The notes under the pieces are model-generated. The model did no database searches and was not told where the DNA came from. It was given only the letters and a program-made list of their open reading frames with translations. Below are positions 54,010-63,374 of a stretch of 64,000 nt of DNA, piece by piece. The DNA is from Thalassovita gelatinovora (GTDB taxonomy: Bacteria; Pseudomonadota; Alphaproteobacteria; Rhodobacterales; Rhodobacteraceae), in assembly GCF_001458355.1 (NCBI RefSeq), contig NZ_CYSA01000015.1, positions 625,001-689,000 of the forward strand. Reading direction: 5' to 3'. Numbering within the stretch: the stretch's first letter is position 1; each line of letters starts with the position of its first letter. The position numbers and the translations under genes were made by a program.

Positions 54010-54602
54010 TCCGCCATCCCATCTGCCAGTCCGCGAAGTATGCGCGCAGTTGCCCCCCAAATATAATATGGGCCGAATGGCACGGTGAAATAGTGCCTTT
54101 GTTGCCCGCGCCAGCGGCGTGATTGGATCAGGAAATTCGCCGGATTGCTGAGATGTGTCAGCGGCACTTCGAACACCTCCTCGACCTCACCGGGTTCGGG
54201 ATGGGGGGAAAAATCCGAATGCACCCGCGCCAGAACCGGTGTGACATGAAAACTGGTTACGGTCTCATGCGCCGGAAGCTGCCCCAGAACCTGCACCATG
54301 TCGGGCAACAACCCGACCTCTTCATGTGCTTCGCGCAATGCAGCGGCAACGACGTCGGCGTCGCTCTCTTCCTGCTTGCCTCCTGGGAAAGCAATCTGTC
54401 CCGGATGGTGTTTCAGATGCGATGCCCGCTTGGTCAGGATTACCCTGAAATCACCCTGTCGCTCTACGAAACCTACCAAAACCCCTGCGGCGCGTAATTT
54501 ACGCCCTTTGGGCGGTACGAATTCGGGGTTGAGGTCAAAATCCGACGACGCGGCGCTGGGACGACCCAGCGCGCGCACCACCGGGTCGAGCGGATCAATC
54601 AT
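54006..54602 (-). CDS. CoA pyrophosphatase-type Nudix hydrolase
   Basis: The 198-residue product has the CoA-specific motif LTKRASHLKHHPGQIAFPGG next to the Nudix box GGKQEESDADVVAAALREAHEEVGL, as in NudL/Pcd1 proteins that split CoA or oxidised CoA. The ATG at 54602 overlaps the end of hsp33 and its own stop overlaps cca, giving an hsp33-nudix-cca operon with no spacing. The longer frame from 54698 has no site. Confidence 0.9.
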   Translation of the reverse strand: MIDPLDPVVRALGRPSAASSDFDLNPEFVPPKGRKLRAAGVLVGFVERQGDFRVILTKRASHLKHHPGQIAFPGGKQEESDADVVAAALREAHEEVGLLPDMVQVLGQLPAHETVTSFHVTPVLARVHSDFSPHPEPGEVEEVFEVPLTHLSNPANFLIQSRRWRGQQRHYFTVPFGPYYIWGATARILRGLADGMAE

Positions 54603-55590
54603 CATCCGGTGCCTTTGTCGCTTCGAATCCGACCGTCGCCGGGTCAAGGTCGTAATGCGCGCCGCAGAATTGACAATCGGCGGTGACGCGACCGTCATCG
54701 GTCGTCATCGTAGCGATGTCTTTGGCCGAATAGATCGACAAGGTCTGACGCACCCGGTCTTCGGAACAAGTGCAGCCAAAGCGCACCGGCTGCGCATCAA
54801 AAACCCGCGGCTGTTCTTCGTGAAACAACCGAACCAGCAAGTCAGTCACCGACACTTGCGGGCCGATCAGTTCCATATCATCGACCGAATCAAGCAGGAT
54901 ATTGACCCGGTTCCAGTTTTCTTCTGTTTCGCCATCGATCAGATCCCGAGCATGCAGCAAACCAGCCTCACCCGTGGCTTCGGACCCTTTGGCAAAAGGT
55001 GATGCCTTTGGCATATGTTGGATCATCACCCCACCGGCACGCCAATGTTCACCAATCCCCGGTTCGGTCGATTTGCCGAAACTCAATTCGAACCGGGTGG
55101 GTAATTGTTCCGACTGGGCGAAATAGGCTTCGGCGCAATCCGCCAGCGACGTGCCCGCCAAAGGTGTCAGCCCCTGATACGGCACCATGCCGGTACCTTG
55201 GTCAATCATTATGGCAAAATAGCCTTCACCGACCTGATCGAACGGCGCGGCATCGGTAAGTCGCTTTTCGTCATAGCTGGCATAGGCCCGGATCCGCGCC
55301 GGTTCACCTTCTTCGGTAGGGCCGTAATAGTCGGTTGCAATCATCCGCACCGGACCCTTCGTTTGAACCTGAAGCGACAGCTTCCATCGCAGCTTTATCG
55401 TCTGTCCGATCAATGCGGTCAGCAATGCCATTTCGGCCACCAACGCTTCGACCACGGGCGGGTAATCATGCTGTTTCAGAATATTGCCCAACACGCCGTC
55501 AAGCCGCGCCACGCGGCCGCGAATATCCGAATTGTCCAGCTGGAACGGCAATACAGTATCGTCCCAAGCGATTTTCGATCCAAGAGTCAT
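54595..55590 (-). CDS. hslO: Redox-regulated chaperone Hsp33
   Basis: Hsp33 becomes an active holdase on oxidation. The 331-residue product has the N-terminal substrate domain (RGRVARLDGVLGNILKQHDYP, LLTALIGQTIKLRWKLSLQ) and the C-terminal zinc/redox switch with FGCTCSEDRVRQTL (CxC) and ADCQFCGAHY (CxxC). AAGGA lies before ATG 55590. Length is slightly above the E. coli form (292), as usual in Rhodobacteraceae. The end overlaps the Nudix gene. Confidence 0.94.
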   Translation of the reverse strand: MTLGSKIAWDDTVLPFQLDNSDIRGRVARLDGVLGNILKQHDYPPVVEALVAEMALLTALIGQTIKLRWKLSLQVQTKGPVRMIATDYYGPTEEGEPARIRAYASYDEKRLTDAAPFDQVGEGYFAIMIDQGTGMVPYQGLTPLAGTSLADCAEAYFAQSEQLPTRFELSFGKSTEPGIGEHWRAGGVMIQHMPKASPFAKGSEATGEAGLLHARDLIDGETEENWNRVNILLDSVDDMELIGPQVSVTDLLVRLFHEEQPRVFDAQPVRFGCTCSEDRVRQTLSIYSAKDIATMTTDDGRVTADCQFCGAHYDLDPATVGFEATKAPDDD

Positions 55591-55666
55591 GGGGTTTCCT
55601 TATGCGCCTAGCCTTGGCATACAGCGACTATATAGGCGCGGCAAGACACACTCCAAGGACTCAAGG

Positions 55667-56098
55667 ATGATCAGACGCTTCGGAAGCCCACCCGAATCCG
55701 GGCGGGTTTACACCCTGCGACACGGCGCCTATGCGATCCTGCCATTGGGTGATCAGGTTCTGCTGACGCATCAGTCACAACCCTATCCGGAATTTCAATT
55801 ACCGGGCGGCGGTATTGAACCGGGCGAATCGCCCTTGCATGCTTTGCACCGCGAAGTGATCGAAGAAACCGGTTGGACGATTGCCGCGCCTCGGCGGCTT
55901 GGCGCGTTTCGCCGGTTCACCTTCATGCCGGACTACGACATTTGGGCCGAAAAGCTGTGCACCATCTATGTCGCCCGACCCATCCGCCGGCTGCACGACC
56001 CAACAGAACCGGGTCACAGCGCGATCTGGATGCCTTTCGCTTTGGCTGTCGATGCGCTCGGAAATCCCGGGGATCAACATTTTCTGGCGCAATTCTGA
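55667..56098 (+). CDS. Nudix hydrolase
   Basis: The 143-residue product has a Nudix box GGGIEPGESPLHALHREVIEETGW after QPYPEFQLPGG. The substrate is unknown; HGAYAILPLGDQVLLTHQSQ and LGAFRRFTFMPDYDIWAEK resemble members acting on nucleoside or sugar diphosphates. I chose ATG 55667 with CAAGG upstream over 55484, which overlaps hsp33. Its 3' end overlaps the convergent receiver-phosphatase gene by 25 bases. Confidence 0.85.
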   Translation: MIRRFGSPPESGRVYTLRHGAYAILPLGDQVLLTHQSQPYPEFQLPGGGIEPGESPLHALHREVIEETGWTIAAPRRLGAFRRFTFMPDYDIWAEKLCTIYVARPIRRLHDPTEPGHSAIWMPFALAVDALGNPGDQHFLAQF

Positions 56099-57387
56099 CC
56101 ACCGCGATAGTCAAGCAAAACAGCAGAAACATCATCATCGAACTGGTCGGATCCGGTAAATTCCGACAGGCGCTGTACCAACGCATCCAAAAACTGCGGC
56201 CCCTCAAATTCGCGGACCGCACTCAGATTTCTGTGCAGCTCGTGCGCTTCCAGCATGTTGCCCTTGGAATCCGTGCATTCTGTGATGCCATCAGATTGAA
56301 TGATCAAACGGTCGCCCGGATTCAGTGTCAACTCACACTGTTCAAATCTGGCATCTTCCAACAGGCCAACGGGCATCCCGCCAACGCCGATTTCGCTACA
56401 ACGCCCATCGGCACGCAGAACGATCGGATAGGGATGCCCCGCTTGGGCCAGGCTGACCTTGCCGGTTTCAAGATCCAGTTCAGCCAGCAACATGGTGAAG
56501 TAATGTTCGGTTTCCATTTCAGTCAAAACCATTCGGTTCAGTTTGGTAATCACCTCGGTCGGCGGCAGCGGCACGAAATTACCATTTTCATCTTTTGTCA
56601 GGGCGACGTTCTGTTCCGGCACTGTCGATGAAAGATGTCCGGCCAATCGTGCCGTCAACAAAGCCGAACTGATCCCGTGGCCGGACACATCGATGGCATA
56701 GACACCCATTTTGGCATCGTTGATCGGAAAAAAGCCAACCAGATCACCGCCAACATGGCTGCTGGACCGCAACAATAATGACACCGTCGCTGTCCCAAAA
56801 TCTCGGGTTTTTTCGCGCATCAAGGATTGCTGCAGCTTCTTCGCCTCGATCAGATCGCGTTCTATATCGTCGTAAAGACACTGCAGTTTCTTCAGGGTCT
56901 GGCTGATCAGCGCATTTTTTTCGGTCAGTTCACGTTCCATTTGCAAGACGCGGTCACCCGCATTCAATCTGGCCCGCAATTCCGAAGCATTCACCGGCTT
57001 GGTCAGAAAATCGTCGGCCCCGCAATCCAACCCCTTTGCAACCGCTTCCTTTTCGCTTTTCGAAGTCAGAAGGATGAAATAGCCATAGCTTTGGCGCGGC
57101 AGCTTGCGGAAGGCCTGACAGAAATCCAGCCCGTCCATGCCTGGCATCATCCAATCGCTCAGCACCATGTCGGGCATTTCTTCAGAGCATTTCTCCAACG
57201 CTTCTTCGGCAGATTCTGCCTCAACCGTCTGATATCCCCAACGCTGCAAAGATGCGGTCAAAATTCGCCTTTGCAATTTGCTGTCATCAACGATGAGAAC
57301 CCGCATTTGTCGAAGATCGACCGCCGCAGAATCAGCTGTTTGGGGCGCTAGGGACAAAGGCAACTCCTGTAGATCAAGCCTCTGCAA
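56074..57387 (-). CDS. Receiver-PP2C (RsbU/SpoIIE-type) serine phosphatase
   Basis: The 437-residue product has a receiver domain at ~28-145 with VLIVDDSKLQRRILTASLQRW, the phosphorylated D78 (VLSDWMMPGMDGLDF) and K at FLTKPVNA. A coiled-coil follows (~150-195, LTEKNALISQTLKKLQCLYDD). The PP2C domain (~205-432) shows VGVYAIDVSGHGISSALLTARLAG-like YAIDVSGHGISSALL, VSLAQAGHPYPIVLR, IIQSDGITECTD and FDDDVSAVLLD. Such proteins dephosphorylate an anti-sigma antagonist in partner-switching pathways. It is divergent from an Hpt gene, a likely phosphate donor or acceptor. No antagonist gene is adjacent. Confidence 0.9.
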   Translation of the reverse strand: MQRLDLQELPLSLAPQTADSAAVDLRQMRVLIVDDSKLQRRILTASLQRWGYQTVEAESAEEALEKCSEEMPDMVLSDWMMPGMDGLDFCQAFRKLPRQSYGYFILLTSKSEKEAVAKGLDCGADDFLTKPVNASELRARLNAGDRVLQMERELTEKNALISQTLKKLQCLYDDIERDLIEAKKLQQSLMREKTRDFGTATVSLLLRSSSHVGGDLVGFFPINDAKMGVYAIDVSGHGISSALLTARLAGHLSSTVPEQNVALTKDENGNFVPLPPTEVITKLNRMVLTEMETEHYFTMLLAELDLETGKVSLAQAGHPYPIVLRADGRCSEIGVGGMPVGLLEDARFEQCELTLNPGDRLIIQSDGITECTDSKGNMLEAHELHRNLSAVREFEGPQFLDALVQRLSEFTGSDQFDDDVSAVLLDYRGGQNCARKC

Positions 57388-57506
57388 GGAAGTACCGGCT
57401 ACGGTTTAACAAGCTGTAAAATATTTAGTCTGCGGATCTTTATTCAACATTGGTCAGGCTTTTTTAAGACCCGGGCCGGAAGATGGGCAAATGATAGGAG
57501 GGTGCG

Positions 57507-57839
57507 ATGATTGATTGGAAAAGAGTCGCTGAATTGCGCGATGAAATCGGCACCGATGATTTTGACGAAGTGGTGGAATTGTTTCTGGACGAAGTCCATG
57601 GCGTGATCGAAAATCTCCGCCATAATCCCAACCCGGACGACTTGGAATCCGACCTGCATTTCCTGAAAGGCAGCGCGTTGAATCTGGGTTTCAGCGATTT
57701 TTCCGAAAAATGCCATTCGGCAGAACGTCATGTTGCCAACGAACAGCGTGATTTAGTGGAAATGCAGGCGCTTCTGATCTGCTTTGATCAATCGCTGACA
57801 GAATTCCTGGATGAATTACCCCGAAAATTCGCCGCTTAG
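57507..57839 (+). CDS. Histidine phosphotransfer (Hpt) protein
   Basis: The 110-residue, mostly helical product has the Hpt pattern with the phosphorylated His51 in DLHFLKGSALNLGFSDFSEKC, flanked by EVVELFLDEVHGVIENLR. It carries phosphate between a hybrid kinase and receivers. Start at ATG 57507, preceded by AGGAGG. It is divergent from the receiver-phosphatase gene, making that receiver a likely partner. Confidence 0.88.
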   Translation: MIDWKRVAELRDEIGTDDFDEVVELFLDEVHGVIENLRHNPNPDDLESDLHFLKGSALNLGFSDFSEKCHSAERHVANEQRDLVEMQALLICFDQSLTEFLDELPRKFAA

Positions 57840-57860
57840 GGCGTGATATTTGTCGCAGTC

Positions 57861-59108
57861 TCAGATCAGGAATTCGGCCAAAACTTCGTCATCGGTGATA
57901 TCCTGATAGGTGAATCCAACTTCGTCCAGACGTGCATATAGCGCTTCGAAATTTTCCGGATTTTTGGTTTCTATTCCCAACAAAACCGACCCAAAGTTGC
58001 GCGCTGATTTCTTCAGGTATTCGAACCGTGCGATATCGTCATCCGGTCCCAGGACATTCAGAAACTCTTTCAATGCACCGGGGCGCTGCGGCAGTCGCAG
58101 CAAGAAATATTTTTTCAAGCCGGCATACCGCTGTGCCCGTTCCTTGACTTCGGGCAAGCGTTCGAAATCGAAATTTCCGCCCGAAGTGACGCAGACCACC
58201 GTTTTACCGGCGATCTCGCTGCGCAGATCGGTCAATGAATCGACCGACAGCGCCCCGGCCGGTTCCAGAACGATACCTTCGACATTCAGCATTTCCAAAA
58301 TCGTGGTACAGATTCGGTCTTCGGGCGCATCCAGCACGTGGTCGGGGTTGGTATGCGCCAGGATTTCGAAAGGATAGGCACCGATTTGTGCCACCGCGGC
58401 GCCATCGACGAAGCTGTCGACCTTGTGCAATTTGACCGGATGTTTTTCCCGCAGCGCCGCTTTCAGGCTTTTCCCTCCCGCCGGTTCGACATAGCGGATT
58501 TCGGTTTGTGGCGACACTTCGTCCAGATACCGGGTGACCCCGGCCGACAGCCCGCCGCCGCCCACCGGCAACACAACCAGATCCGGCGCACGGCCCAACT
58601 GTGTGGTCATTTCAACGGCGACGCTCGCCTGCCCTTCGATCACGTCCAGATCGTCAAACGGCGACAGGAAACAGCCGCCGGCTTCGGTGCAATAGGCCTG
58701 CGCCGCCTCCAGCGTGTCATCGAAATAGTCTCCGATCAGGCGGATTTCGATATTGTCGCCGCCAAAAACTCGGGTCTTGTCGATCTTCTGTTGCGGTGTG
58801 GTGACCGGCATGAAAATCACCCCTTTCACCCCAAAATGACGGCTGACAAAAGCCACGCCTTGAGCATGGTTTCCGGCACTGGCGCAAACAAAGACATCGC
58901 GCGACGGATCGGCCGCCAAAACCTTGCCCATCGCATTCAAAGCGCCGCGGATCTTGTAGCTGCGCACCGGGCTCAGGTCTTCGCGTTTGAGCCATATATC
59001 GGCACCATATTTCGCCGACAGATGATCGTTGCGTTGCAAGGGCGTCGCCGGAAACAGTGCCCGCATCTGTTGTTCAGCCACCCGGGCTTTTTTCAAAAAA
59101 TCGCTCAT
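57861..59108 (-). CDS. ilvA: Threonine dehydratase (deaminase)
   Basis: The 415-residue PLP enzyme converts threonine to 2-oxobutyrate for isoleucine. PLP lysine is in WLKREDLSPVRSYKIRGALNAM; the phosphate-binding Gly segment is VLPVGGGGLSAGV and VCASAGNHAQGVAF is conserved. The C-terminal ACT-like part is short (FLLRLPQRPGALKEFLNVLG ... SVLLGIETKNPENFEALYARL). I chose ATG 59108 (MSDFLKKARVAEQQM) over 59144. It is divergent from argG. Confidence 0.94.
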   Translation of the reverse strand: MSDFLKKARVAEQQMRALFPATPLQRNDHLSAKYGADIWLKREDLSPVRSYKIRGALNAMGKVLAADPSRDVFVCASAGNHAQGVAFVSRHFGVKGVIFMPVTTPQQKIDKTRVFGGDNIEIRLIGDYFDDTLEAAQAYCTEAGGCFLSPFDDLDVIEGQASVAVEMTTQLGRAPDLVVLPVGGGGLSAGVTRYLDEVSPQTEIRYVEPAGGKSLKAALREKHPVKLHKVDSFVDGAAVAQIGAYPFEILAHTNPDHVLDAPEDRICTTILEMLNVEGIVLEPAGALSVDSLTDLRSEIAGKTVVCVTSGGNFDFERLPEVKERAQRYAGLKKYFLLRLPQRPGALKEFLNVLGPDDDIARFEYLKKSARNFGSVLLGIETKNPENFEALYARLDEVGFTYQDITDDEVLAEFLI

Positions 59109-59282
59109 GCGTTCCTGAGTGTCGCATAAGTCAGTCCAAGGCAATACCGTGCACCGAAGTAGACAGAAGTATACTGTACCGGTTTGCGAAACCGGCAGTT
59201 GGGTCCGAAACAGTGCGCCACCTTGCCCTTGACAGCAAAACCCGGTATCGCGCTTTGAAAAATTGACAGATCAGGAGCTCCC

Positions 59283-60509
59283 ATGTCCGCGCCCAAGAAA
59301 GTCGTCCTGGCCTATTCCGGTGGCCTCGATACCTCGATCATCCTGAAATGGCTGCAGACCGAATATGGCTGCGAAGTCGTCACCTTCACCGCCGACCTTG
59401 GTCAGGGTGAAGAACTGGACCCGGCCCGCAAGAAGGCCGAGCTTCTGGGGATCAAACCCGAAAACATCTATATCGAGGATGTCCGCGAAGAATTCGTGCG
59501 CGATTTCGTCTTCCCGATGTTCCGCGCCAATGCCGTTTACGAAGGGCAATACCTGCTGGGCACCTCGATCGCGCGACCGCTGATTTCCAAGCGTCTGGTT
59601 GAGATTGCCGAAGAAACCGGTGCCGATGCGGTCGCTCATGGTGCCACAGGCAAGGGCAACGACCAGGTGCGTTTCGAGCTGGCAGCCTATGCGCTGAACC
59701 CCGATATCAAGGTGATCGCGCCATGGCGCGAATGGGACCTGTCCTCGCGCACCAAGCTTCTGGACTTCGCTGAACAGAACCAGATCCCGATCGCCAAGGA
59801 CAAACGCGGCGAAGCGCCGTTTTCGGTCGACGCCAACCTGCTGCACACCTCGTCCGAGGGCAAGGTTCTGGAAGATCCCGCCGAAATGGCGCCCGATTAC
59901 GTCTATCAGCGCACCGTGAACCCCGAAGATGCACCGAACGAGCCCGAATTCATCGAAGTGACCTTCGAGCAGGGCGACGCCGTGGCGATCAACGGCGTGG
60001 CGATGTCGCCCGCAACAATCTTGACCCAGCTGAACGAATATGGCCGCAAGCACGGCATCGGCCGTCTGGATTTCGTGGAAAACCGTTTCGTCGGCATGAA
60101 GTCGCGCGGCATCTACGAAACCCCGGGCGGCACCATCCTGCTGGAAGCCCATCGTGGTATCGAACAGATCACGCTAGACAGCGGTGCCGGTCACCTGAAG
60201 GATTCGATCATGCCGCGCTATGCGGAACTGATCTATAACGGTTTCTGGTACAGCCCTGAACGTGAAATGCTTCAGGCCCTGATCGACAAGTCGCAGGAGC
60301 ACGTCACCGGCACCGTAAAGCTGAAGCTTTACAAAGGGTCGGCCTTCACCGTTGCCCGTTGGTCGGATCATTCGCTTTATTCCGAAGCGCATGTGACCTT
60401 CGAAGAAGATGCCGGTGCCTATAATCAGGAAGACGCTGCAGGATTCATCCAGCTCAATGCGCTGCGCTTGAAACTGCTGGCCGCACGGAATCGTCGGTTG
60501 AAAGGCTGA
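59283..60509 (+). CDS. argG: Argininosuccinate synthase
   Basis: ArgG joins citrulline and aspartate in arginine synthesis. The 408-residue product has the ATP PP-loop [55 protein letters not shown] and [23 protein letters not shown] lies upstream of ATG 59283. Codon use is strongly GC-biased, as in highly expressed genes. A good terminator follows. Confidence 0.98.
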   Translation: MSAPKKVVLAYSGGLDTSIILKWLQTEYGCEVVTFTADLGQGEELDPARKKAELLGIKPENIYIEDVREEFVRDFVFPMFRANAVYEGQYLLGTSIARPLISKRLVEIAEETGADAVAHGATGKGNDQVRFELAAYALNPDIKVIAPWREWDLSSRTKLLDFAEQNQIPIAKDKRGEAPFSVDANLLHTSSEGKVLEDPAEMAPDYVYQRTVNPEDAPNEPEFIEVTFEQGDAVAINGVAMSPATILTQLNEYGRKHGIGRLDFVENRFVGMKSRGIYETPGGTILLEAHRGIEQITLDSGAGHLKDSIMPRYAELIYNGFWYSPEREMLQALIDKSQEHVTGTVKLKLYKGSAFTVARWSDHSLYSEAHVTFEEDAGAYNQEDAAGFIQLNALRLKLLAARNRRLKG

Positions 60510-60533
60510 CGCCAAGTCACAATTGTCACAGCC

Positions 60534-60565
60534 AAAACGCCCTCCTATCCAAGGGGGGCGTTTTT
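60534..60565 (+). terminator. Terminator after argG
   Basis: AAAACGCCCTCC (60534-60545) pairs with GGGGGGCGTTTT (60553-60564), one G-U pair, loop TATCCAA, followed by T. It lies 24 bases after the argG stop. Confidence 0.85.
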
Positions 60566-60580
60566 CATTTGGAGCACACC

Positions 60581-60868
60581 ATGACGCTCGCCGAAATTGC
60601 TGAGAATATCCGAGGTAGCGTTGCCTCCAGTTCGTTCACTGACAGTTTGAAGTTCGACTGCGGCGACGATGGCGTTCTGGTCATCGCGAACAATCAAGTC
60701 AGCCTTGAGGATCAACGCACCGACTGCACGCTGAAACTGTCGGTCAAAAACCTGGCGAAACTCGTTTCGGGTAATCTGAACCCAATGACGGCCGTGATGA
60801 TGGGTAAACTGAAAGTATCAGGCGATCCGGGCGTCGCCATGAAACTCGCCAGTTTGCTCAAGGGATAA
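60581..60868 (+). CDS. SCP2-type sterol/lipid carrier domain protein
   Basis: The 95-residue product has the SCP2 pattern: GSVASSSFTDSLKFDCGDDGVLVI, TDCTLKLSVKNLAKLVSGNLNPMTAVMMGKLKVSGDPGVAMKLASLL (the MTAFMxGKLKxxGD-like C-terminus). It binds a hydrophobic ligand in the cytoplasm. I chose ATG 60581, with GGAG six bases upstream, over TTG 60569. It lies behind argG but past its terminator. Confidence 0.85.
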   Translation: MTLAEIAENIRGSVASSSFTDSLKFDCGDDGVLVIANNQVSLEDQRTDCTLKLSVKNLAKLVSGNLNPMTAVMMGKLKVSGDPGVAMKLASLLKG

Positions 60869-60886
60869 GACAGAATTTTTCTGCCA

Positions 60887-60920
60887 TTTCTGCTAACGGC
60901 CGTTTGGGCTTTAGCAGAAA
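60887..60920. terminator. Inverted repeat between convergent genes
   Basis: TTTCTGCTAA (60887-60896) pairs perfectly with TTAGCAGAAA (60911-60920), loop 14 bases, between the SCP2 gene and the convergent sulfotransferase-like gene. A U-run is weak on either strand. Confidence 0.55.
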
Positions 60921-60955
60921 CTGAATTATGGTCGGTTAGACATTTACCAACAGGC

Positions 60956-61669
60956 CTATATCTTCAACGCCGCCAACCTCTCGTAATGCGGCAATGCCTG
61001 TTCCAGCAATTCCGCTGCCTTCTCCGTCAGATCCGGCAAATCCCCCTCGGCAGGCGCAAACCCGGTCGACGCATGTACCGCCCCATACCAATGCGCCGCC
61101 CAAACCCCGTCCGCAGAACTGCCACCTTCGGGCCAGTGCAACATCGCCGGATCGAAATCCAGCCCGACCGCCGCACAAAGCTTGCGCAACATGGTTTCGG
61201 GATCGCGACGGATATCGGCACTATCGATCACCAGCGGGTTCTGACCCAGCGACCGGGTGTAATCGTACAGTTCACTTTGTTGGGTAAAGCCAATATCGTC
61301 TAGGCCAAACCCGTCCCATTTCGCCGCGAAACTGGCGATCACCCGCGCCGGGTGGCGGATCAGGAACACGTTGGCGACCTGCGCCATCCAATCGCGCGAA
61401 ATGCCGGGGATCATGTGCTGGGTCATGTGTTTTTGATAGAAATGAGGCTTATCGGCTGGGATAGGGCCTAGTAGAGTCTTGGCTATTTCATCAGGATCTT
61501 GCGATTGTGACGCCAGAATCTGATCCCGCATCGGATGTTTCAGGCCGGTCAGGCGCAGGTAGGCGGCGTTAAACGGTTCATCAACAACGGCGAAATCGCT
61601 GCGGGCACCAAAGGAATACATCATCGCCGTCGACAGGTTTCTGGGCCCTGACCACATTGCAATACGCAT
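60956..61669 (-). CDS. Sulfotransferase-like P-loop protein
   Basis: The 237-residue product has an N-terminal PAPS/P-loop type segment (RIAMWSGPRNLSTAMMYSFG), the IRHPARVIASFAAKW motif (3'-phosphate region) and C-terminal YGAVHASTGFAP. It fits the sulfotransferase-like HAD-unrelated family often labelled as branched-chain aminotransferase-like or sulfotransferase. It lacks the usual K-T-G-T nucleophile loop, so activity is uncertain; it may bind a nucleotide for another reaction. It stands alone. Confidence 0.7.
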   Translation of the reverse strand: MRIAMWSGPRNLSTAMMYSFGARSDFAVVDEPFNAAYLRLTGLKHPMRDQILASQSQDPDEIAKTLLGPIPADKPHFYQKHMTQHMIPGISRDWMAQVANVFLIRHPARVIASFAAKWDGFGLDDIGFTQQSELYDYTRSLGQNPLVIDSADIRRDPETMLRKLCAAVGLDFDPAMLHWPEGGSSADGVWAAHWYGAVHASTGFAPAEGDLPDLTEKAAELLEQALPHYERLAALKI

Positions 61670-61825
61670 GACACTGCTCCTTTTTGATTCAGGCTAGAAA
61701 TAATCGTCCGAATTGAAAAGACCGGAGAATTGCGGTCACGCCTGCTCAAGCTTGCGTGAATTTCCGTTGCAGGTGCTAGGCACGGTCGACCCGCAAAGGC
61801 AAACTGAACGCCGGAGGGTCAAACC

Positions 61826-62488
61826 ATGCTGACATTCAACGATCTGAAACCGATAGTGCTGTCCATCGCAATCCTCATTGGCTGGCTGGCGCATTGCGAT
61901 CGCGCCAACGCCGGACAATCTCAGGTGCTGACACTGGCCGGCGGATGTTTTTGGTGTGTCGAGGCCGATTTCGAAAGCGTCAAAGGCGTTCAAAGCGCGG
62001 TATCGGGCTACACTGGCGGGTCGGTTAAAAATCCCACCTACAAACAGGTCAGCCATGGCGGAACCGGCCATTTTGAGGCGGTACAGATCAGATTCGACCC
62101 CGATATGGTTTCCCGTGAAACCTTGCTTGATCTCTTTTTCCGCTCGGTCGATCCCACCGATGCAGGTGGACAATTCTGTGATCGTGGTGACAGCTATCGC
62201 ACCGCGATTTTCGTTTCTGATCCGGCGGAAAAAGCACAAGCTGAGGCCGCCAAGATACGCGCCGAGGCCGCGTTGGGCCAGAAAATCGTCACCCCGATAC
62301 TTGCCGAAGCAAGGTTTTACCCGGCAGAAGGGTATCATCAGGATTACTACAAAAGTGAAAAAACCGTTTTGACCCGGTTCGGCCCGATCAAGCAATGGAA
62401 AGCATATAAACGGTATCGCGATTCCTGTGGTCGGGACATCCGAGTGCAGCAATTATGGGGCGATGCGGCGGCTTTCGCCGGGGGCTAA
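61826..62488 (+). CDS. msrA: Exported peptide-methionine (S)-S-oxide reductase
   Basis: The 220-residue product reduces methionine sulfoxide. It has an N-terminal hydrophobic segment (PIVLSIAILIGWLAHC, then a likely cleavage after NAG), so it is periplasmic, unlike most MsrA. The catalytic motif is LAGGCFWCVEADFESVKGV, followed by VSGYTGGSVKNPTYKQVSHGGTGH and EGYHQDYY. The C-terminal extension (DSCGRDIRVQQLWGD) has an extra cysteine that may resolve the disulphide. Its end overlaps the convergent ribokinase gene by four bases. Confidence 0.93.
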   Translation: MLTFNDLKPIVLSIAILIGWLAHCDRANAGQSQVLTLAGGCFWCVEADFESVKGVQSAVSGYTGGSVKNPTYKQVSHGGTGHFEAVQIRFDPDMVSRETLLDLFFRSVDPTDAGGQFCDRGDSYRTAIFVSDPAEKAQAEAAKIRAEAALGQKIVTPILAEARFYPAEGYHQDYYKSEKTVLTRFGPIKQWKAYKRYRDSCGRDIRVQQLWGDAAAFAGG

Positions 62489-63360
62489 CCCCAATCCAAA
62501 ACCTCTTTTAAATCTGGAATGACATCGGCCGTGCCCTGCCGCGTCACCATCAGAGCCGCTGCCTTGATCGCCAGACCGATTGCCTCATCTGTCGACATTC
62601 CCCGATCGATTCCCGCCAGGAAATAGCCGGTGAAGGTATCCCCTGCCCCGGTGGTATCAACCGGATCGACCAGAATGGCGTCGAACCCGATGGCATCCCA
62701 CCCGTTGGCGCGATCATATAACGTGCAGCCTTCGGCGCCCTTGGTCACGATCACCGTATCGACGCCCATCTTGGGCCCCGGCAACAGCCCGGTTTCGTCG
62801 ACCAGTTGCGCCATTTCGATCTGATTCAAGACCAAAATGTCGAGATAGGGAAGCACGGCCTTGACCGCTTCGGCTGAAAACGGGGCAGCGGCATAGGCAA
62901 CCTTCAACCCCAATTTCGACCCTGTTTCAGCGGCAAAGGCCTGTCCATTGGTTTCGTTCTGCATAAGCAGAAGATCCCCAGAAGATGATTCGGTAAGCGC
63001 CAGACCGATCGCATCCTGCGCCAATTCCCTGTTCGCTCCCGGATAGACAATGATGGCGTTTTCACCCGCCGCATCCAACGAAATCACCGCATGTCCCGTC
63101 GGCGCGTCAAGTTTGGCGATGGGTCTTGTGTCGACGCCGTATTCGGTCAAACGGTCAATTGCCCACTGCCCGTCCGGGCCGACCGCGCCGATATGGCTGA
63201 CATGGGCACCGGACCGGGCGGCGGCAACAGACATGTTTGCGCCCTTGCCACCCAATCCCCGTTCCATCGCATCTGCCAGAATGGTTTCTCCGGGCGCCGG
63301 CAGATGCGGCACCCGGTAAAAGTAATCGGCGTTGATCGACCCGAGGTTCCAGATGGTCAT
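62485..63360 (-). CDS. Ribokinase-type sugar kinase (PfkB family)
   Basis: The 291-residue product has the PfkB signatures: LGGKGANMSVAAARSGAHVSHIGAVGPDG near the N-terminus and DTTGAGDTFTGYFLAGI with the catalytic Asp near the C-terminus. INADYFYRVPHLPAPGETI is the substrate-side N-terminus of ribokinases. The sugar (ribose or another) is not certain. ATG 63360 starts the frame. It lies just downstream of the malic enzyme (minus). Confidence 0.88.
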   Translation of the reverse strand: MTIWNLGSINADYFYRVPHLPAPGETILADAMERGLGGKGANMSVAAARSGAHVSHIGAVGPDGQWAIDRLTEYGVDTRPIAKLDAPTGHAVISLDAAGENAIIVYPGANRELAQDAIGLALTESSSGDLLLMQNETNGQAFAAETGSKLGLKVAYAAAPFSAEAVKAVLPYLDILVLNQIEMAQLVDETGLLPGPKMGVDTVIVTKGAEGCTLYDRANGWDAIGFDAILVDPVDTTGAGDTFTGYFLAGIDRGMSTDEAIGLAIKAAALMVTRQGTADVIPDLKEVLDWG

Positions 63361-63374
63361 TCGGGCAACCTCAT

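Noticed and set aside
58338-59129. 263-codon frame antisense to ilvA
   Set aside because: It has no ribosome-binding site and lies wholly over the clear ilvA gene.
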